From NCBI GenBank assembly GCA_021464415.1, contig CM038470.1:25383601-25447600 (forward strand): a stretch of DNA of 64,000 nt, read 5' to 3'. Origin of the DNA: Lonicera japonica. Lineage: Eukaryota; Streptophyta; Magnoliopsida; Dipsacales; Caprifoliaceae. A model generated the notes under the pieces. The model was not told the origin of the DNA. It ran no database searches and was given only the letters and a program-made list of their open reading frames with translations. Numbering within the stretch: position 1 is the first letter of the stretch; every line of letters starts with the position of its first letter. A program made the position numbers and the translations under genes. Of this stretch, positions 48,410-59,627 are shown one piece after another.

Positions 48410-49964
48410 TGTTGACCTAAGGTCTTAATCTTATTTTGATAATAACAATAAATTAATCATGTGTAATTTAACATGTTTCTTGATATAAGTATACAGTTCA
48501 TTTACCTGGAAAATTCAAGAAAAACATGACAAGGATCACTCTTTCACTATTCGATCATTGGATAAGACAAGGAAGATCAAATCTCTCAATACAAATCATG
48601 AAGCACAAAGAATCAAAAGACTATATGAAAAGCTTCAAGGACAAAGCTTCAAATGAAGATCAATCTGAAGAAACAAATCAAAGCATTCGAAAACTCGCTA
48701 ATTCAGTAATTGAGTGAGTGCTTAAGATTTATGTAAAATTACTTTATTGATCAAATCCCTATAGCTCAAATGTATTCATGCATATTTTAAAGATTGATTC
48801 AAACAAGCTTGAAATTGAATTTATTTGAAAGACGTTATTTTACAAAGACCGAGTTTCAAAATAAATTCATATTAATTTTAAATGATCATATTTTAAGCGC
48901 TAATAAAAATAGGTATCTTAGAAACATATCTTTGAGGTTCAAAAATCATTAAAATTTTATTTTGAACTAAATTGTTAAATTACAAAAATATTTTTATTTT
49001 ACATTTAAAATTCGCTCAATTTTTGCCCAGTTTTGATCTAACGGTAAGATGGAGGCCTTCACGAACTCCGATCATTTTAAAATTTTTATAGTAGTTAGAC
49101 AACATCTTTTGGCACTTTTGACTAAAATTTGAGCATGATCCAACGGTCTAATTGGGAGAAATTATCAAAACAAATTTGAATTTTTTTATCAAAACTAGCT
49201 GTTGGAAAGTTTGAAAATGTATACCTTGAAGCCAAAACCTTTCTTAATCATCCCCAACGGCCATATGGTTTTGCAAGCTATATATATGAGGTCTTAGACA
49301 TGTTTTAACACACTTGAATTATTCTACAAACTCATTTTACATATATACAAAATTATTCAAGTATTCAATTCATTTCATTGATCATATTCTTCATTTTTGA
49401 GCTATATGCTTTGATCAATCTTGACAACTTTAGTGTGAGCTTTATTTGTAATCTTCAAATACACTTGAGAGTTATTGTATTGGTGTGTATCACCACAAAT
49501 AATTCATTATTCATTTCAAAAGAGAATTTGTCTCTTTGTAGAACAAGAGAGCATATCTTGTGAGAAGTGTAGTGTGTATAAGTACATTGTGAGTGTTGCG
49601 TGCATAACAACATTTGTATTGAGGTTTGATCTTCACCCGAAGAAGATTGAATAGTGAAAATTCTCGGGGAACTAACCGAGCGGGGACGTATGGTTGAAGA
49701 ACCCGAACCGCGAGGACAAAAAGTCTTAAGCTTCAAATTGGTTCAATCTCTCTAACTCAAGCTCTCTTTTTATTGCTAAATTATTTATTGTATTTTGAAA
49801 TTGCTTATTTGCTTATCTTGGGATTAATTACTTGAAATTGATTATTTTCTTGATATTGTTGCTTAGCTAAGTTGCTTTACTTAAATATTTTAAAAATATT
49901 TTAATTCCGCATTAAGTTTTTAAAACCATATTCACCCCCCTCTAGGGTTATTTTCCGACCAACA
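48410..49964 (+). mobile_element. Sirevirus-type solo LTR (1555 bp)
   Basis: Begins TGTTGACCTAAGGTC and ends TCCGACCAACA, flanked by AATCA at 48405-48409 and 49965-49969. The right third matches the LTRs at 8828-10233 and 16506-17965 in order (CTCGGGGAACTAACCGAGC, GGACAAAAAGTCTT, CACCCCCCTCTAGGGT). It lacks the TCAGTCGACTGA palindromes, so it is a related but distinct family. It left no internal region, as expected from LTR-LTR recombination. Confidence 0.9.
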
Positions 49965-50202
49965 AATCATTAAACCAATTCTTATATTGCTTAATTTAAT
50001 CAAACCCAGTTCTTTATTTGCTCATATTTTTGCAATAAAACACAACTTCCTTAAATGACCATATTGCCCTTAAATTGAGGCATGTGTTAGGCACATGGCT
50101 TGTGGTACTCGCTAAAAAGTTTGATAGTTAAATGTTCGTTTTAAAGTTAAGTGGGCAAAGTGGTACTAAACCAAAAGTTAAGTGACCAAATGGGCTGTTT
50201 AC

Positions 50203-52053
50203 TCTATATATAAATATATGTCATTCAACAAAAAATATATATATGTCATAACTCGTATAAAAATAAAAATAAATTACCTAGAGAAGTTATCAGTGCTATT
50301 TTTTTTTGTTAATACATAAATTAGGGAAATGTAAAATTTTAAGAATTTAGAATTGTGGAATTTATCAATTCTTTACTCTTTTTATCTAGATATTTTACAA
50401 AAAAAAATTATAAATGTATCACTAGTTACCTTCAAAATATTTCCATGAACTTGAAATTTATAAATATATTATTTCGTTTATCTCAAATCAAAAGTGTAGT
50501 ATTTCTACTTATGTTCCAAATTAAAATTTCGGTTTCAAATAAATCAATGGGCTTTAGTAGAAGAAATAGTCAACTGATTGGAACAACTAGAAAAGAGGAT
50601 GATAAAAATCATAAACTTACTCAAACTTGAAACTTTATTCTTATAGAATCAAGAGCGAAATGCTCAAGCGCCAATATTTTTCATGTTAACTAACTGGATT
50701 ACTGCAGAGATTTGATAGAGAACATTTGTCTCTTTTTATATAGGAAGAAATGGGTAATGCATATATTAAATCTCCTGTGATTTTTACGAATAATAGATTT
50801 TCAAAATCTCAAGCTTCGGCACATATTCTAAAATCACGCAATTTAGGTGATTTGTTATTGTTATTTCGACAAAAGTCCTGATATTCTATAATATTGTCAA
50901 GCTTTAAGTCTCTCTATTTAATTTCAAATAATAAAAATCGTCTTGACCCTATTGGTAAGAGTGCCGCACCAACAAGATTGGCTCACTTGATTGAAAAGAG
51001 CATAATCTTAAAGACGTTTTTTCACAATATTTTGTGATGTTTGAAAATAGTTATATATACGTAATACCCTTGAAATTTGACTCAATAACACTTTTGTATA
51101 TAATATTGCAAAATGAGCTTATAAAAACTATGAAGTTTTGAGCGTGTCTCACTTTTATCCAAAATTGGATGCATCAAAATCAAACGATAAAGCCCATGTG
51201 TGTGTCATAGGCAGCATTTGGAGGGGCAAAGAGGAAACACATGTTATTTCGTCCATTTTTCTCCTATATTAACTCTAATCATCCATTAGTTGATCATAAT
51301 CAAAATGGACAAGTGAAAGAGAGGGAAATTGGTTTCACTAGTGTTGGCACTAGACCCCAAAGAATTAACATGATCAGCCAAGAACCAAAGAAACAAATGC
51401 AAAAAACAACCATGAATAAAGGCACCTATTTTGTCATTTGCCATTAAAACATAGCCCAATCTATCTATAATTCTGAAAAACTCACTAAACCCAACTAATA
51501 CGAGGGAGTTGAAGAGCTAGGCTTCTTTCTGTTTTATTATCACTACCATATTTTTTTTACTATGAAACCTACATTTATCCTATTTCTAGTACTCCTCTAT
51601 TTTCAGGCAATTCTTTTTGTACAGAGTCTTGACCCCTTTTTTTATTCAATGTTTGTAAATGTTGGGATTGTTGGTGAAGGGTTGCTTTTAAAGGAGGTAT
51701 TTTGTTTTCAAAATAAACATGAAATTGGAATTAATTGAAAATTTCCAGTGAGTTAGCTCAATAGCACATTTAATATAGAAAGAGTGGTGAAAATATGGAT
51801 TAAGAATGATTTTTTCGAAATTAAGAATGGATGTTTGGATGTTCATCAATGTGGCAATCCTCGTAGCTTGTCGGATTAAGACAACAAATTGAAGGCTTGG
51901 GGAGCAGAATCATCGAGCAACTCTACATGAGTTCGTGGATTCTTTCGATGTACAAGAGCTTTGTTGAAAGTAATCAGTAATCAGATGGTGTCATAACGAC
52001 TAAGTCTTCAATTTCGAAAGACAACAATCACAAAGGCAGACACTTGATTCACT

Positions 52054-52085
<32 letters not shown>

Positions 52086-52265
52086 AGTGAAGATGAGCTA
52101 GATTTGTATGGAGGCTTCTTCGATGATGAATAAACAAAATTTTCGAATCAAATATGAACTCGAAGATCCACACCAAGCCCTCACTTATTTTTTACTAGTT
52201 TTTACCATTTTTATATCATTTCGAGGCTTTTATTTGTAATACTATATTTCTCTCTGTGTGAATAA
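50203..52265. other. intergenic region with one acidic C-terminus-like piece
   Basis: Mostly AT-rich. A (GAT)n microsatellite at about 52053-52085 encodes an Asp run followed by SEDELDLYGGFFDDE and a stop near 52131, which reads like the tail of a decayed gene I do not recognise. Confidence 0.35.
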
Positions 52266-52274
52266 ACATATATC

Positions 52275-53796
52275 GGGCAATCAACAATTTTAACCCCAAA
52301 GTTTGGGGTCATTTTAACTTAAACCGTTATTTCAATTTTTACAATGTCAACACTAAAGTTTTATAATTATTGCAATCCAACCCAACCTTTCTCTTCTGTT
52401 AATATATAACTAACAGCGCTAATGTGGTGCTGATGTAGTTGTCCGAGCTGGCGCTGACGTGGATGTTGCTACTATAGGCATCAGCAATTTTAACTCCAAA
52501 GTTTGGGGTAAGTGGTAATTTAAACCCTATTGTTTCAATTTTTTAATGTCAACACCAACGTTTCATAATTGTTCCAATCCAACCCAACCGTTCTCTTTTG
52601 CTAATATACAACTAACGGCAGCTAATATACAACACACCTTTTCGTTGGCGAGTGAGGAACACACGCTTACGTCAAATCATTTAAGCCATATTTTTTAGTC
52701 ACAATCCTAAGTCCCTCTATAATTATTGTTTGTTGGCGATCAATAATTGTTGCATTAAAATTGGTGATCATAATTTTTTAAGTCACAATCCTAAATATAC
52801 AACACACCTTTTCGTTAGCGATCATAATTATTACATCAAAATTGGGTTAAGGTTGATGGTGATCACCTTACTTTTCGTGGTTGTGGGACTCAGTTTAAGA
52901 ATGGTGACCTTCATTACATTGATTTTATCAAGAAGGTTAATCTTTTTCATTTTTAGTTCTGTTATGTTTCTTTCTTGATCGTATGTCTTTTTATTTTATT
53001 TTATTTTTCTGGTTCCCATTTTATCTATAAATTTTTTTTAATCCTATAATTTTTAATTCTTTCATTTTAGTATTTTGCATCATCTTTTCTCCTCAAGGAT
53101 TATCTTTCTATATGTGCTCATGAATATATTATGTCTATTTCCTGGTTTCTGGGATTAAAGAAAGGTTGTTTTTTTTTGTGTAATGTAGACACTTCCTGAT
53201 ATTGCATAGGAGAAAAAAAGTAGGGTAATATTGAATGTTGGGTACCAAGAGATTGCCTTACTCCAGTAAGGTCTTTGATATAGTCCATTGTGCTTGCTGC
53301 AGAGTCCCTTGGCACATTGAATGTGACATTTTCTATCTTATTTCACGAACAATAATTATAGAGGGACTTAGAATTGTGACTCAAAAATGTGGCTTAGATG
53401 ATTTGACGAAAACGTGTATTCCCCACTCGCCAACGAAAAGGTGTGTTGTATATTAACCGCCGTTAGTTGTATATTAGCATAAGAGAACGGTTGGGTTGAT
53501 TGTAACAATTATGAAACATTGGTGTTGACATTGAAAAAAAATTGAAACAACGGGGTTTAAATTACATCTGACCCCAAACTTTGAAGTTAAAATTGTTGAT
53601 GCTCATAATAACAACATTCAAGTCAGCGCCAGCTCGGACAACCACGTCAGCGCCGTTAGTTGTATATTAACAAAAGAGAACGGTTGGGTTGAATTGCAAC
53701 AATTATAAAATTTTGGTGTTGACATTGTAAAAATTGAAATAATGGGGTTTAAGTTAAAATGACCCCAAACTTTGGGGTTAAAATTGTCGATTGCCC
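52275..53796. mobile_element. Pack-MULE carrying PMT methyltransferase pieces
   Basis: TIRs of about 450 bases (52275-52731 and 53349-53796) start GGGCAATCAACAATTTTAAC and end GTCGATTGCCC. They are flanked by a perfect 9-base duplication ACATATATC at 52266-52274 and 53797-53805. Each arm itself contains a duplicated block (TTTGGGGT, CAACCCAACC, TAACGGC occur twice per arm). The 617-base interior holds host coding sequence and no transposase. Confidence 0.88.
52849..53330 (+). pseudogene. captured fragments of a plant PMT-type (DUF248) putative methyltransferase
   Basis: Two pieces in the plus direction. At 52849-52935 the frame reads KVDGDHLTFRGCGTQFKNGD then LHYIDFIKK. At 53235-53330 it reads LGTKRLPYSSKVFDIVHCAC then CRVPWHIE. 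Both match the SAM-dependent methyltransferase domain of plant PMT proteins (GGTQFxxGxxHYIDFI and GTxRLPFPSxxFDxxHCARC), Golgi enzymes thought to methylate pectin. The glycine-rich SAM-binding loop that should lie between them is absent. HCARC has become HCACC, and the frame runs into the right TIR. Catalysis is not possible from this piece. Confidence 0.82.
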
Positions 53797-54051
53797 ACAT
53801 ATATCTTGCCCTCTTTTTCCCACCAAAGTGAGAGGGAAAATGGCCAAATAAGGTGTATTTCCTCTTTTACCCTTCTGAAAATGTACATGATAGGCACCTC
53901 AATAAATTCTATATTGGCACATCCAAGTTTAAACTAAAGTGAGACGCAGCTAAAAAATTGTAGGTTTACAAGCATATTTTATAACATTGTGTACAAAAGT
54001 ATAATTTGAGGCAAACTTCAAAGGCTGTTACATGTAATTAACCTAGAAATG

Positions 54052-54656
54052 AATAAGCTAAATACGCCCCTTAAATTATGGTCACAGTTTCAAAATACCC
54101 CCTGAGCTAAAATGACGTTAATTTACCCCCAAATTATCTCCCGCATTCCATTTTGTCCCTTTTGTCCAAATGGACATTAAAGTTAATTGAAAATAGTCAC
54201 ATGCACTGCACATTACCATTTTTATGGTATTTTGGTCCAATTATTGGAATTTAACTCCTTCCATTAGAGAGCTAGAAAAGGGGGAAAATGCATAAGAGAA
54301 GCAAAATCTTATTATTTTACTGGCATTTTGGTTTAAAGAAGAGTTTTTTTTGCCTTACCTTTTTTTTTTTTTTGTTGCTCTTTCTTGTATTTTTCCTTCT
54401 TTAACTTTCCCATGAAATGAATGTTCTTTGAGTAGTTAGACCAAATTACCGCTAAAAATGGCTGTGCGTGTGCACATTACCATTTTTTCTTTTTACAAAC
54501 AATTTTTCATTAATTTTAACGTTCAAAAATATATGAAAGGGATAAAATGAAATGCAAAAGATAGTTTTGGGAGTAAAGTGACGCAACGTTTAGTTTTAGG
54601 GGGTATTTTAGAACTGCGGCCATAGGTTAGGATGCATGTGTGTATTTTTGTCATTC
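54052..54656. mobile_element. inverted-repeat element, probably a non-autonomous DNA transposon
   Basis: The left arm (about 54052-54200: TTAAATTATGGTCACAGTTT, AAAATACCCCCT, CATTCCATTTTGTCCC) and right arm (about 54490-54656) are diverged inverted copies. No target duplication was found and no coding sequence is seen between them. Confidence 0.5.
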
Positions 54657-54866
54657 TTCTTCCATCTTATTGAGCGAATAATTTTGCTTACAACATTCTA
54701 GTCGTGCTTGTCACAAGTACCCCCGCATAGTTGTAGATTCCGAAGCTTGGGGAAGGGGTTAAAGCTTAATCTAGGGCACAAAATCCAACACCAACTAATT
54801 CATCCATCCTTCACAATCCCTTTAAAACCCTAAAATTCAACTCCGATTTCACATACAGATCACTCA

Positions 54867-55040
54867 ATGGGGTTCATAAAAAGCAGTTTCTCATTCATGG
54901 TGGGCACATTTTTCGGAGTCTACATTGCTCAGAACTACAACGTTCCCAATATAAACAAGCTCTACAAATCTGGTCTACTGATCGCTAAGCAAATGGAGCA
55001 GAATTACCGGAAGCCGAAGAAGAGAGATGACGACGAGTAG
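54867..55040 (+). CDS. short transmembrane mitochondrial protein (STMP1/DUF4535 family)
   Basis: An intronless 57-aa ORF, shorter than most gene finders accept. It starts MGFIKSSFSFMVGTFFGVYI, continues AQNYNVPNINKLYKSG and ends in a basic then acidic tail (RKPKKRDDDE). The GVYIAQNY and NVPN motifs match PF15054/DUF4535, the family of human STMP1, a mitochondrial inner-membrane micropeptide linked to respiratory complexes. Residues about 5-22 form the single membrane-anchoring helix. The ATG at 54867 is the first in a clean leader and matches the family start. A diverged partial copy follows at 55603. Confidence 0.85.
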   Translation: MGFIKSSFSFMVGTFFGVYIAQNYNVPNINKLYKSGLLIAKQMEQNYRKPKKRDDDE

Positions 55041-55139
55041 TTTGCTGATTATACATCTTTTTAGGTTCAGGTTTTCATATTGTCGTTGTTTTTGTTTCTA
55101 GATCACTGTGTTGATCAATTATACGAAATTAGGGTTTAG

Positions 55140-56470
55140 TTGTTCGTTGATACTTTGTGTGGTTAACCTTTCATAATTATAAATGAAATGAAATTTATAG
55201 AATTTGAATGATATGTTGTCGTATTTCTATTGTGATTTAAGTTGACTTTGTTCTTTTAGTATCGGATTGTGCAATTACTGATCATGTCCATCGTATTTCA
55301 TTCTTGCATTTGCATTAGTAAATTTATGTGGAATTATGTTCTTTTAGTAAATTTATGTGGTATGTGACAAAAAATGGCAAATTCATGATGAGAAAGAAGT
55401 TCGGATGTAGTTTTGAAATTTTTTCGGCTTGTTATCTGTTTGAATTGATTAATGTAAGGTTAGACAGGGAAATTGTAGAACTCATTTAAAAATGCGCAAA
55501 GATCAGAATTAAGGAAACAGCAATCTTATATAAGATCGGAGTTCGGTCTTAGTTAATGAAAGATGAGTGAAAAACTGAAAATTATAATTAGTTTGGTCAT
55601 TCATGGCAGGTACGTTGCTTGGAGTCTACGTAGCTCAGAACTACAACGTTCTGAATATTCATAAGCTTTACAATTCAGGTCTATTGATCGTGAAGCACAT
55701 GGAAGAGAATTATCAGAAGCTGAAGAAGAGAGATGATAACGAGTAGTTTGTAAATTCTACACGTCGTTTTGGATCCAGATTTTCTACATAGTTGTGGTTG
55801 GTGTTGGGTTTTATCACTGTGATAGGAGAGTGGGATTAGTTGATGATCTGATAATTGTTGGTTTCGATTATGTGGTGTTGACCTTTCAGATTTATAAATG
55901 AAATTTATAGAATTTGAACAATCTATTCTTGTCTTTCTATTGTGATTTAAATTGACTTTGTGCTTTTAATACTGGTTGTTTATATAGTTGATTTAAATTG
56001 ACTTTGTTCTTTTAATAATGGTTCTTTTAATACTGGTTTTTGTTTCAAGATCACTTGTATTAGGAGAGTAGTTTATGATTAATTATTGTTTTCGATTTTG
56101 TGCGGTTAACCTTTCAGATTTATAAATGAAATTTATAGAATTTGGACGTTCTTCTTTTTCTGTTGTTATTTAAACTTTGTTCTTTTGCTACTGGTTGAGG
56201 CAAGAAAATACTGAAATGAGTAAATTTATGTGGAATTATGTTGGAGACAAGGATTGGTTTGCAAATTATAGCAAATTCATGATGAGAAAAAGTTCAGATG
56301 GACTTTTTAAAACAATTTTGCTTAGTGATCTGTTTGAATTGATTTATGTAGCACTAGACAGGGAAATTGTTCAACTCATTTAAGAATGTGAAAAGATCAG
56401 AGTTAAACCCGAAAGAGCAATCTTATATAAGATTGGAGTTCAGTCTTAGTAATGAAAGATGAATGAAAAA
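55140..56470. repeat. tandem duplication downstream of the STMP1-like gene
   Basis: Segments around GTGGTTAACCTTTCA, AAATGAAATTTATAGAATTTG and TTGACTTTGTTCTTTTA appear at about 55158, 55878 and 56102. A longer block (GCAAATTCATGATGAGAAA to AGTCTTAGTTAATGAAAGATGA) is repeated at about 55377-55570 and 56271-56460. The order shows at least two rounds of local duplication. Confidence 0.7.
55603..55746 (+). pseudogene. truncated tandem copy of the STMP1-like gene
   Basis: Starting at an internal ATG the frame reads MAGTLLGVYVAQNYNVLNIH, then KLYNSGLLIVKHMEENYQKL and KKRDDNE, 47 aa. It lacks the first ten residues of the parent: the base sequence just upstream (AGTTTGGTCATTCATGG) aligns with the parent with one extra base, so the original start is out of frame. 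Flanking sequence downstream is duplicated too. A shortened product is possible, but lower constraint (VPN to VLN) suggests decay. Confidence 0.7.
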
Positions 56471-59400
56471 ATATAATAGTCATTTTCGCCAAGCTGTAGT
56501 GGCTGTGTAAAAAGGGGCCAAATTCCACGCTGAGCAGTCTTGGAATTGACACCCGTTTTAATGGACTCAGCTGAAGACATCTTTTAAACATATCTCTTCT
56601 ATTATTGTACACAATACATGTTAGGCCGTGCTTGTTAAAGATTGATAAGGTGTGATTTATTTGATATTTATTTTAATTTATTTTAAAACTTTTGTTCAAT
56701 AATCTTTTTTCATTCTCTGTAACTATTAAAGTAAATGAGCCTTTTGTAGCCCTTTTTGGGCACCATTTACATTATACATTGTGGGTCCTTATTTTAATAA
56801 GATATTTAAAACATTGGGCTCCTTAGCCCTGTGTGGTTGCACACCTTGCCCAACCTCAAGGCTTCTCTAATTCATTTCCATCTGTTTTTTGGGATTCAAT
56901 TTATAGCACAGACCTTTTCGTCTCTCCTTATTCTTTGATTTTGGCACTGCTTGTTCTTATTTGTCTTACTGGCATGTTGAAGTGGGTCATGCTCTGACCG
57001 GTTAACACTAGTTTTTCTCCCTGTTCTATACCCTGTAGGCTTAATGATTATGATGAATTGATACTAAAAACCAACTCAATTCGGGAAAAAATAAAGTAAA
57101 ATAAGGAGCTTAAGTAATTACATCATTGGTTGAAGATTAGGAATTTGTCTTATAGAACTTGAAGGGATTGGTCCTGAATTTTTTATGGCAAATTGGGCAA
57201 TCTCACTTTTGACCTCACTTGGGCACACAGATACATAGGGTAACATGCGTCAAGCAGTTACAGGCGTACAGCATGTTGCCATTTTGATGAGGGAGATGTT
57301 CGTTATTTATGCTTAAGATATCTGAATGTTGAGAAACATTTCAGTTAAAAATTATTTCAATTTATAGCAGTATTCCAGTATTATATGGAAGGCAAGTCCC
57401 TCTTAAGGTAAAGGCCTCACTTGTCCTTTTCTCTCAATGCTGTACTAATGATCTGTTCCAGGTGAGCATTCCGCATTGTTGAATTGCTACTATTTTGCAA
57501 CTTTTTATTCATTGTTTCACTAGACTGTCAGAGTTGGCGGCTAAAACATATGATGGATGAACTTGGTCGAGTCACACTACTAGCTTTATCTCTTGTGAGA
57601 ACCCATAATTGGCATGCTTGACGTAAAGACGGTGTAACATTTTCGAAGATTCTTTAGAAATGAGGGCCGACTTCTTGATTATCTCCAAGTTCTGGTGCAA
57701 AAAATTATTTGCACCTTGACCTTTTGCTTTATTGTTCCAGGGATTGGCATGATGTCTCAAGTTGTAATGTTCCCATAGTAGAAGAGTAATAGATTGAACA
57801 AATTTCTGGAAAGGTGCTAAAGGGACAAAAAAAGACAAATAGTTCTGAAGCTTGATCTGACCTTGGTCACTAAAGGGAAAAAAAAAACAACGTTGTTATT
57901 TCTCAAGCTTGATCAGGCCTTCCTTTTGTCAGTCACCACTGGGTAATGCTGCAATGGCTTTATTCTCATTCTAATTGTTTTTGTTACTTGCCTTATGGTT
58001 TTACGTATTCTGTAATCATTATTGCTTATAAGATCAAATTTTGTTTATTTTTCCTTTTGTTTTTTGTATGTTGTTCATGAAGCACCGATTATTTCCAGGG
58101 GTCACCACGTCCGAATCGTGCCCGAGTTGAATTCCTATTCTCACCACCAGCATATCCAAATTTTTAATTAAATTTAATTACGGATTCTTGTCAAATTCTC
58201 AAGGAACGCTATAGGATAATCAATGAATCCTAAAATTAAGGTATCAAAGGTTATTTTCGAATCATAGACCAATGTCTGTAGTCAACAGGAAACTACCAGT
58301 AACAATATTGGTGATTTATTTGAAAGTTTGAGACGAAAATGGTGATGCAGAGTTCTCAATCAGCAATAGAACTTATATAGCTAAAGTTTAGTGTAAGAAG
58401 CTCCTTACCTAATTTATCTTGGTTTGTATCCCCAAAGATTTTGTATATTAATACATGCAACTTCAGACGTTATTCTGTATTACTAACATTTCATGTATGA
58501 AAAATTTAGGAATAATGCAATAGATTATATATATATTATAATCCCCCACATCCTATTATTCTGAGATTTTCTAAATTGCCGCACGTGCATCTTGGCTTCA
58601 TAGAGTAACAAACACATGTCAAAACTTTCTGCTTGGGCGTTAGGACTACAAAAAAACATGTAACTGCACCGGTAGTAACTGGTACCATAGACAGGAAAAG
58701 AGATAACAGGGATAACTTCTTTTCGCTTCTCACATGTCAAGAGGAAAACCAAAGATAAATCCTTGGTAGAAAAACAAAGACAAATTCCTTTTCTTCGAAT
58801 GAAACTTTAAACCAGCTGCAGTTTCTCCCAAAAATAATTGGCTCAAGTACTTTGTAGATCTCTCATGAGGATCTTTCATTGAGAGTAAGTAAATAGGAAT
58901 TCTATGTAATACACGATTAATGAAGTATTTGCTTAGCTCCATTAACTAAGAGTCACTCTCCACCCTGTGGACTAGGTAAGCAAAAAGAGTGCTATCCTGC
59001 CAAATATGAAGGATACAAGACATTGATAGATACTACTACCAAAGTAATAACCTTCTTTTATTTCTGACTAAAGGCTTTTAGTTTCTACTCAACGTTTAGG
59101 TACAAGTCAGATGAACTAAAGGAAGACTTCTCACTGTACTGTAGACGCCAGTTATCAATGTACTGTAGTTGTTCCAAATCAGAGCTTGGAAGTGGTCGCT
59201 GTTCAAGAATTTTCATTACTTTCTTTGTTTTACCGGGCAAAGAATCACATTGTGCACATTCGCTTATCTCTAATCAACCGTGCTGCAAAAGCATTTCATG
59301 GTCACAACATGCACCAAGTTTGTAGATGGGCGCCCAATATATCGGATATAACCACTGTCAATTTTTCAAACATTTCCTCGCTGCTTAAACTGTCTCTCAT

Positions 59401-59619
59401 TTTGTAATTGAGCAGAATAGTTTGGCATATTCTATACAAGGAATTAGCAGCCAACGCCTTGATAGGCCATCTTGAAGGTATTTCCGTTAAGCATCCATTT
59501 GTTGCTCTGCTTTTAATTTGGTGAATTTATTCTTCGCAATATCAGTAAATTCCTTGATTATTTCTCTCGGGTTTTTCCTTGGACCGACATTTTATGGAGA
59601 TCCACATCAAGCCATTTGT
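56471..59619. other. region without an assignable gene
   Basis: Short ORFs only. A minus-strand frame at 57838-57572 (FQKFVQSITLLLWEHYNLRH) looks protein-like but could not be assigned. Other parts are AT-rich. Confidence 0.4.
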
Positions 59620-59627
59620 GATTGAGA

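Larger units (their letters stand above)
47629..50202. mobile_element. inverted-repeat element carrying a WAT1 exon, later hit by a solo LTR
   Basis: The left arm (about 47629-47826, outer end GTAAACAGCTCATTTG) and right arm (about 50053-50202, outer end CAAATGGGCTGTTTAC) are diverged inverted copies. Both contain CAAACTTTTTxGCGAGTACCA and AATTTAAGGGCAATATGG in matching orientation. Without the solo LTR the element is about 1.0 kb. Long TIRs and a host gene piece inside suggest a Pack-MULE. The flanks are AT-rich (AAATATAT on both sides), so the target duplication is not conclusive. Confidence 0.6.
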
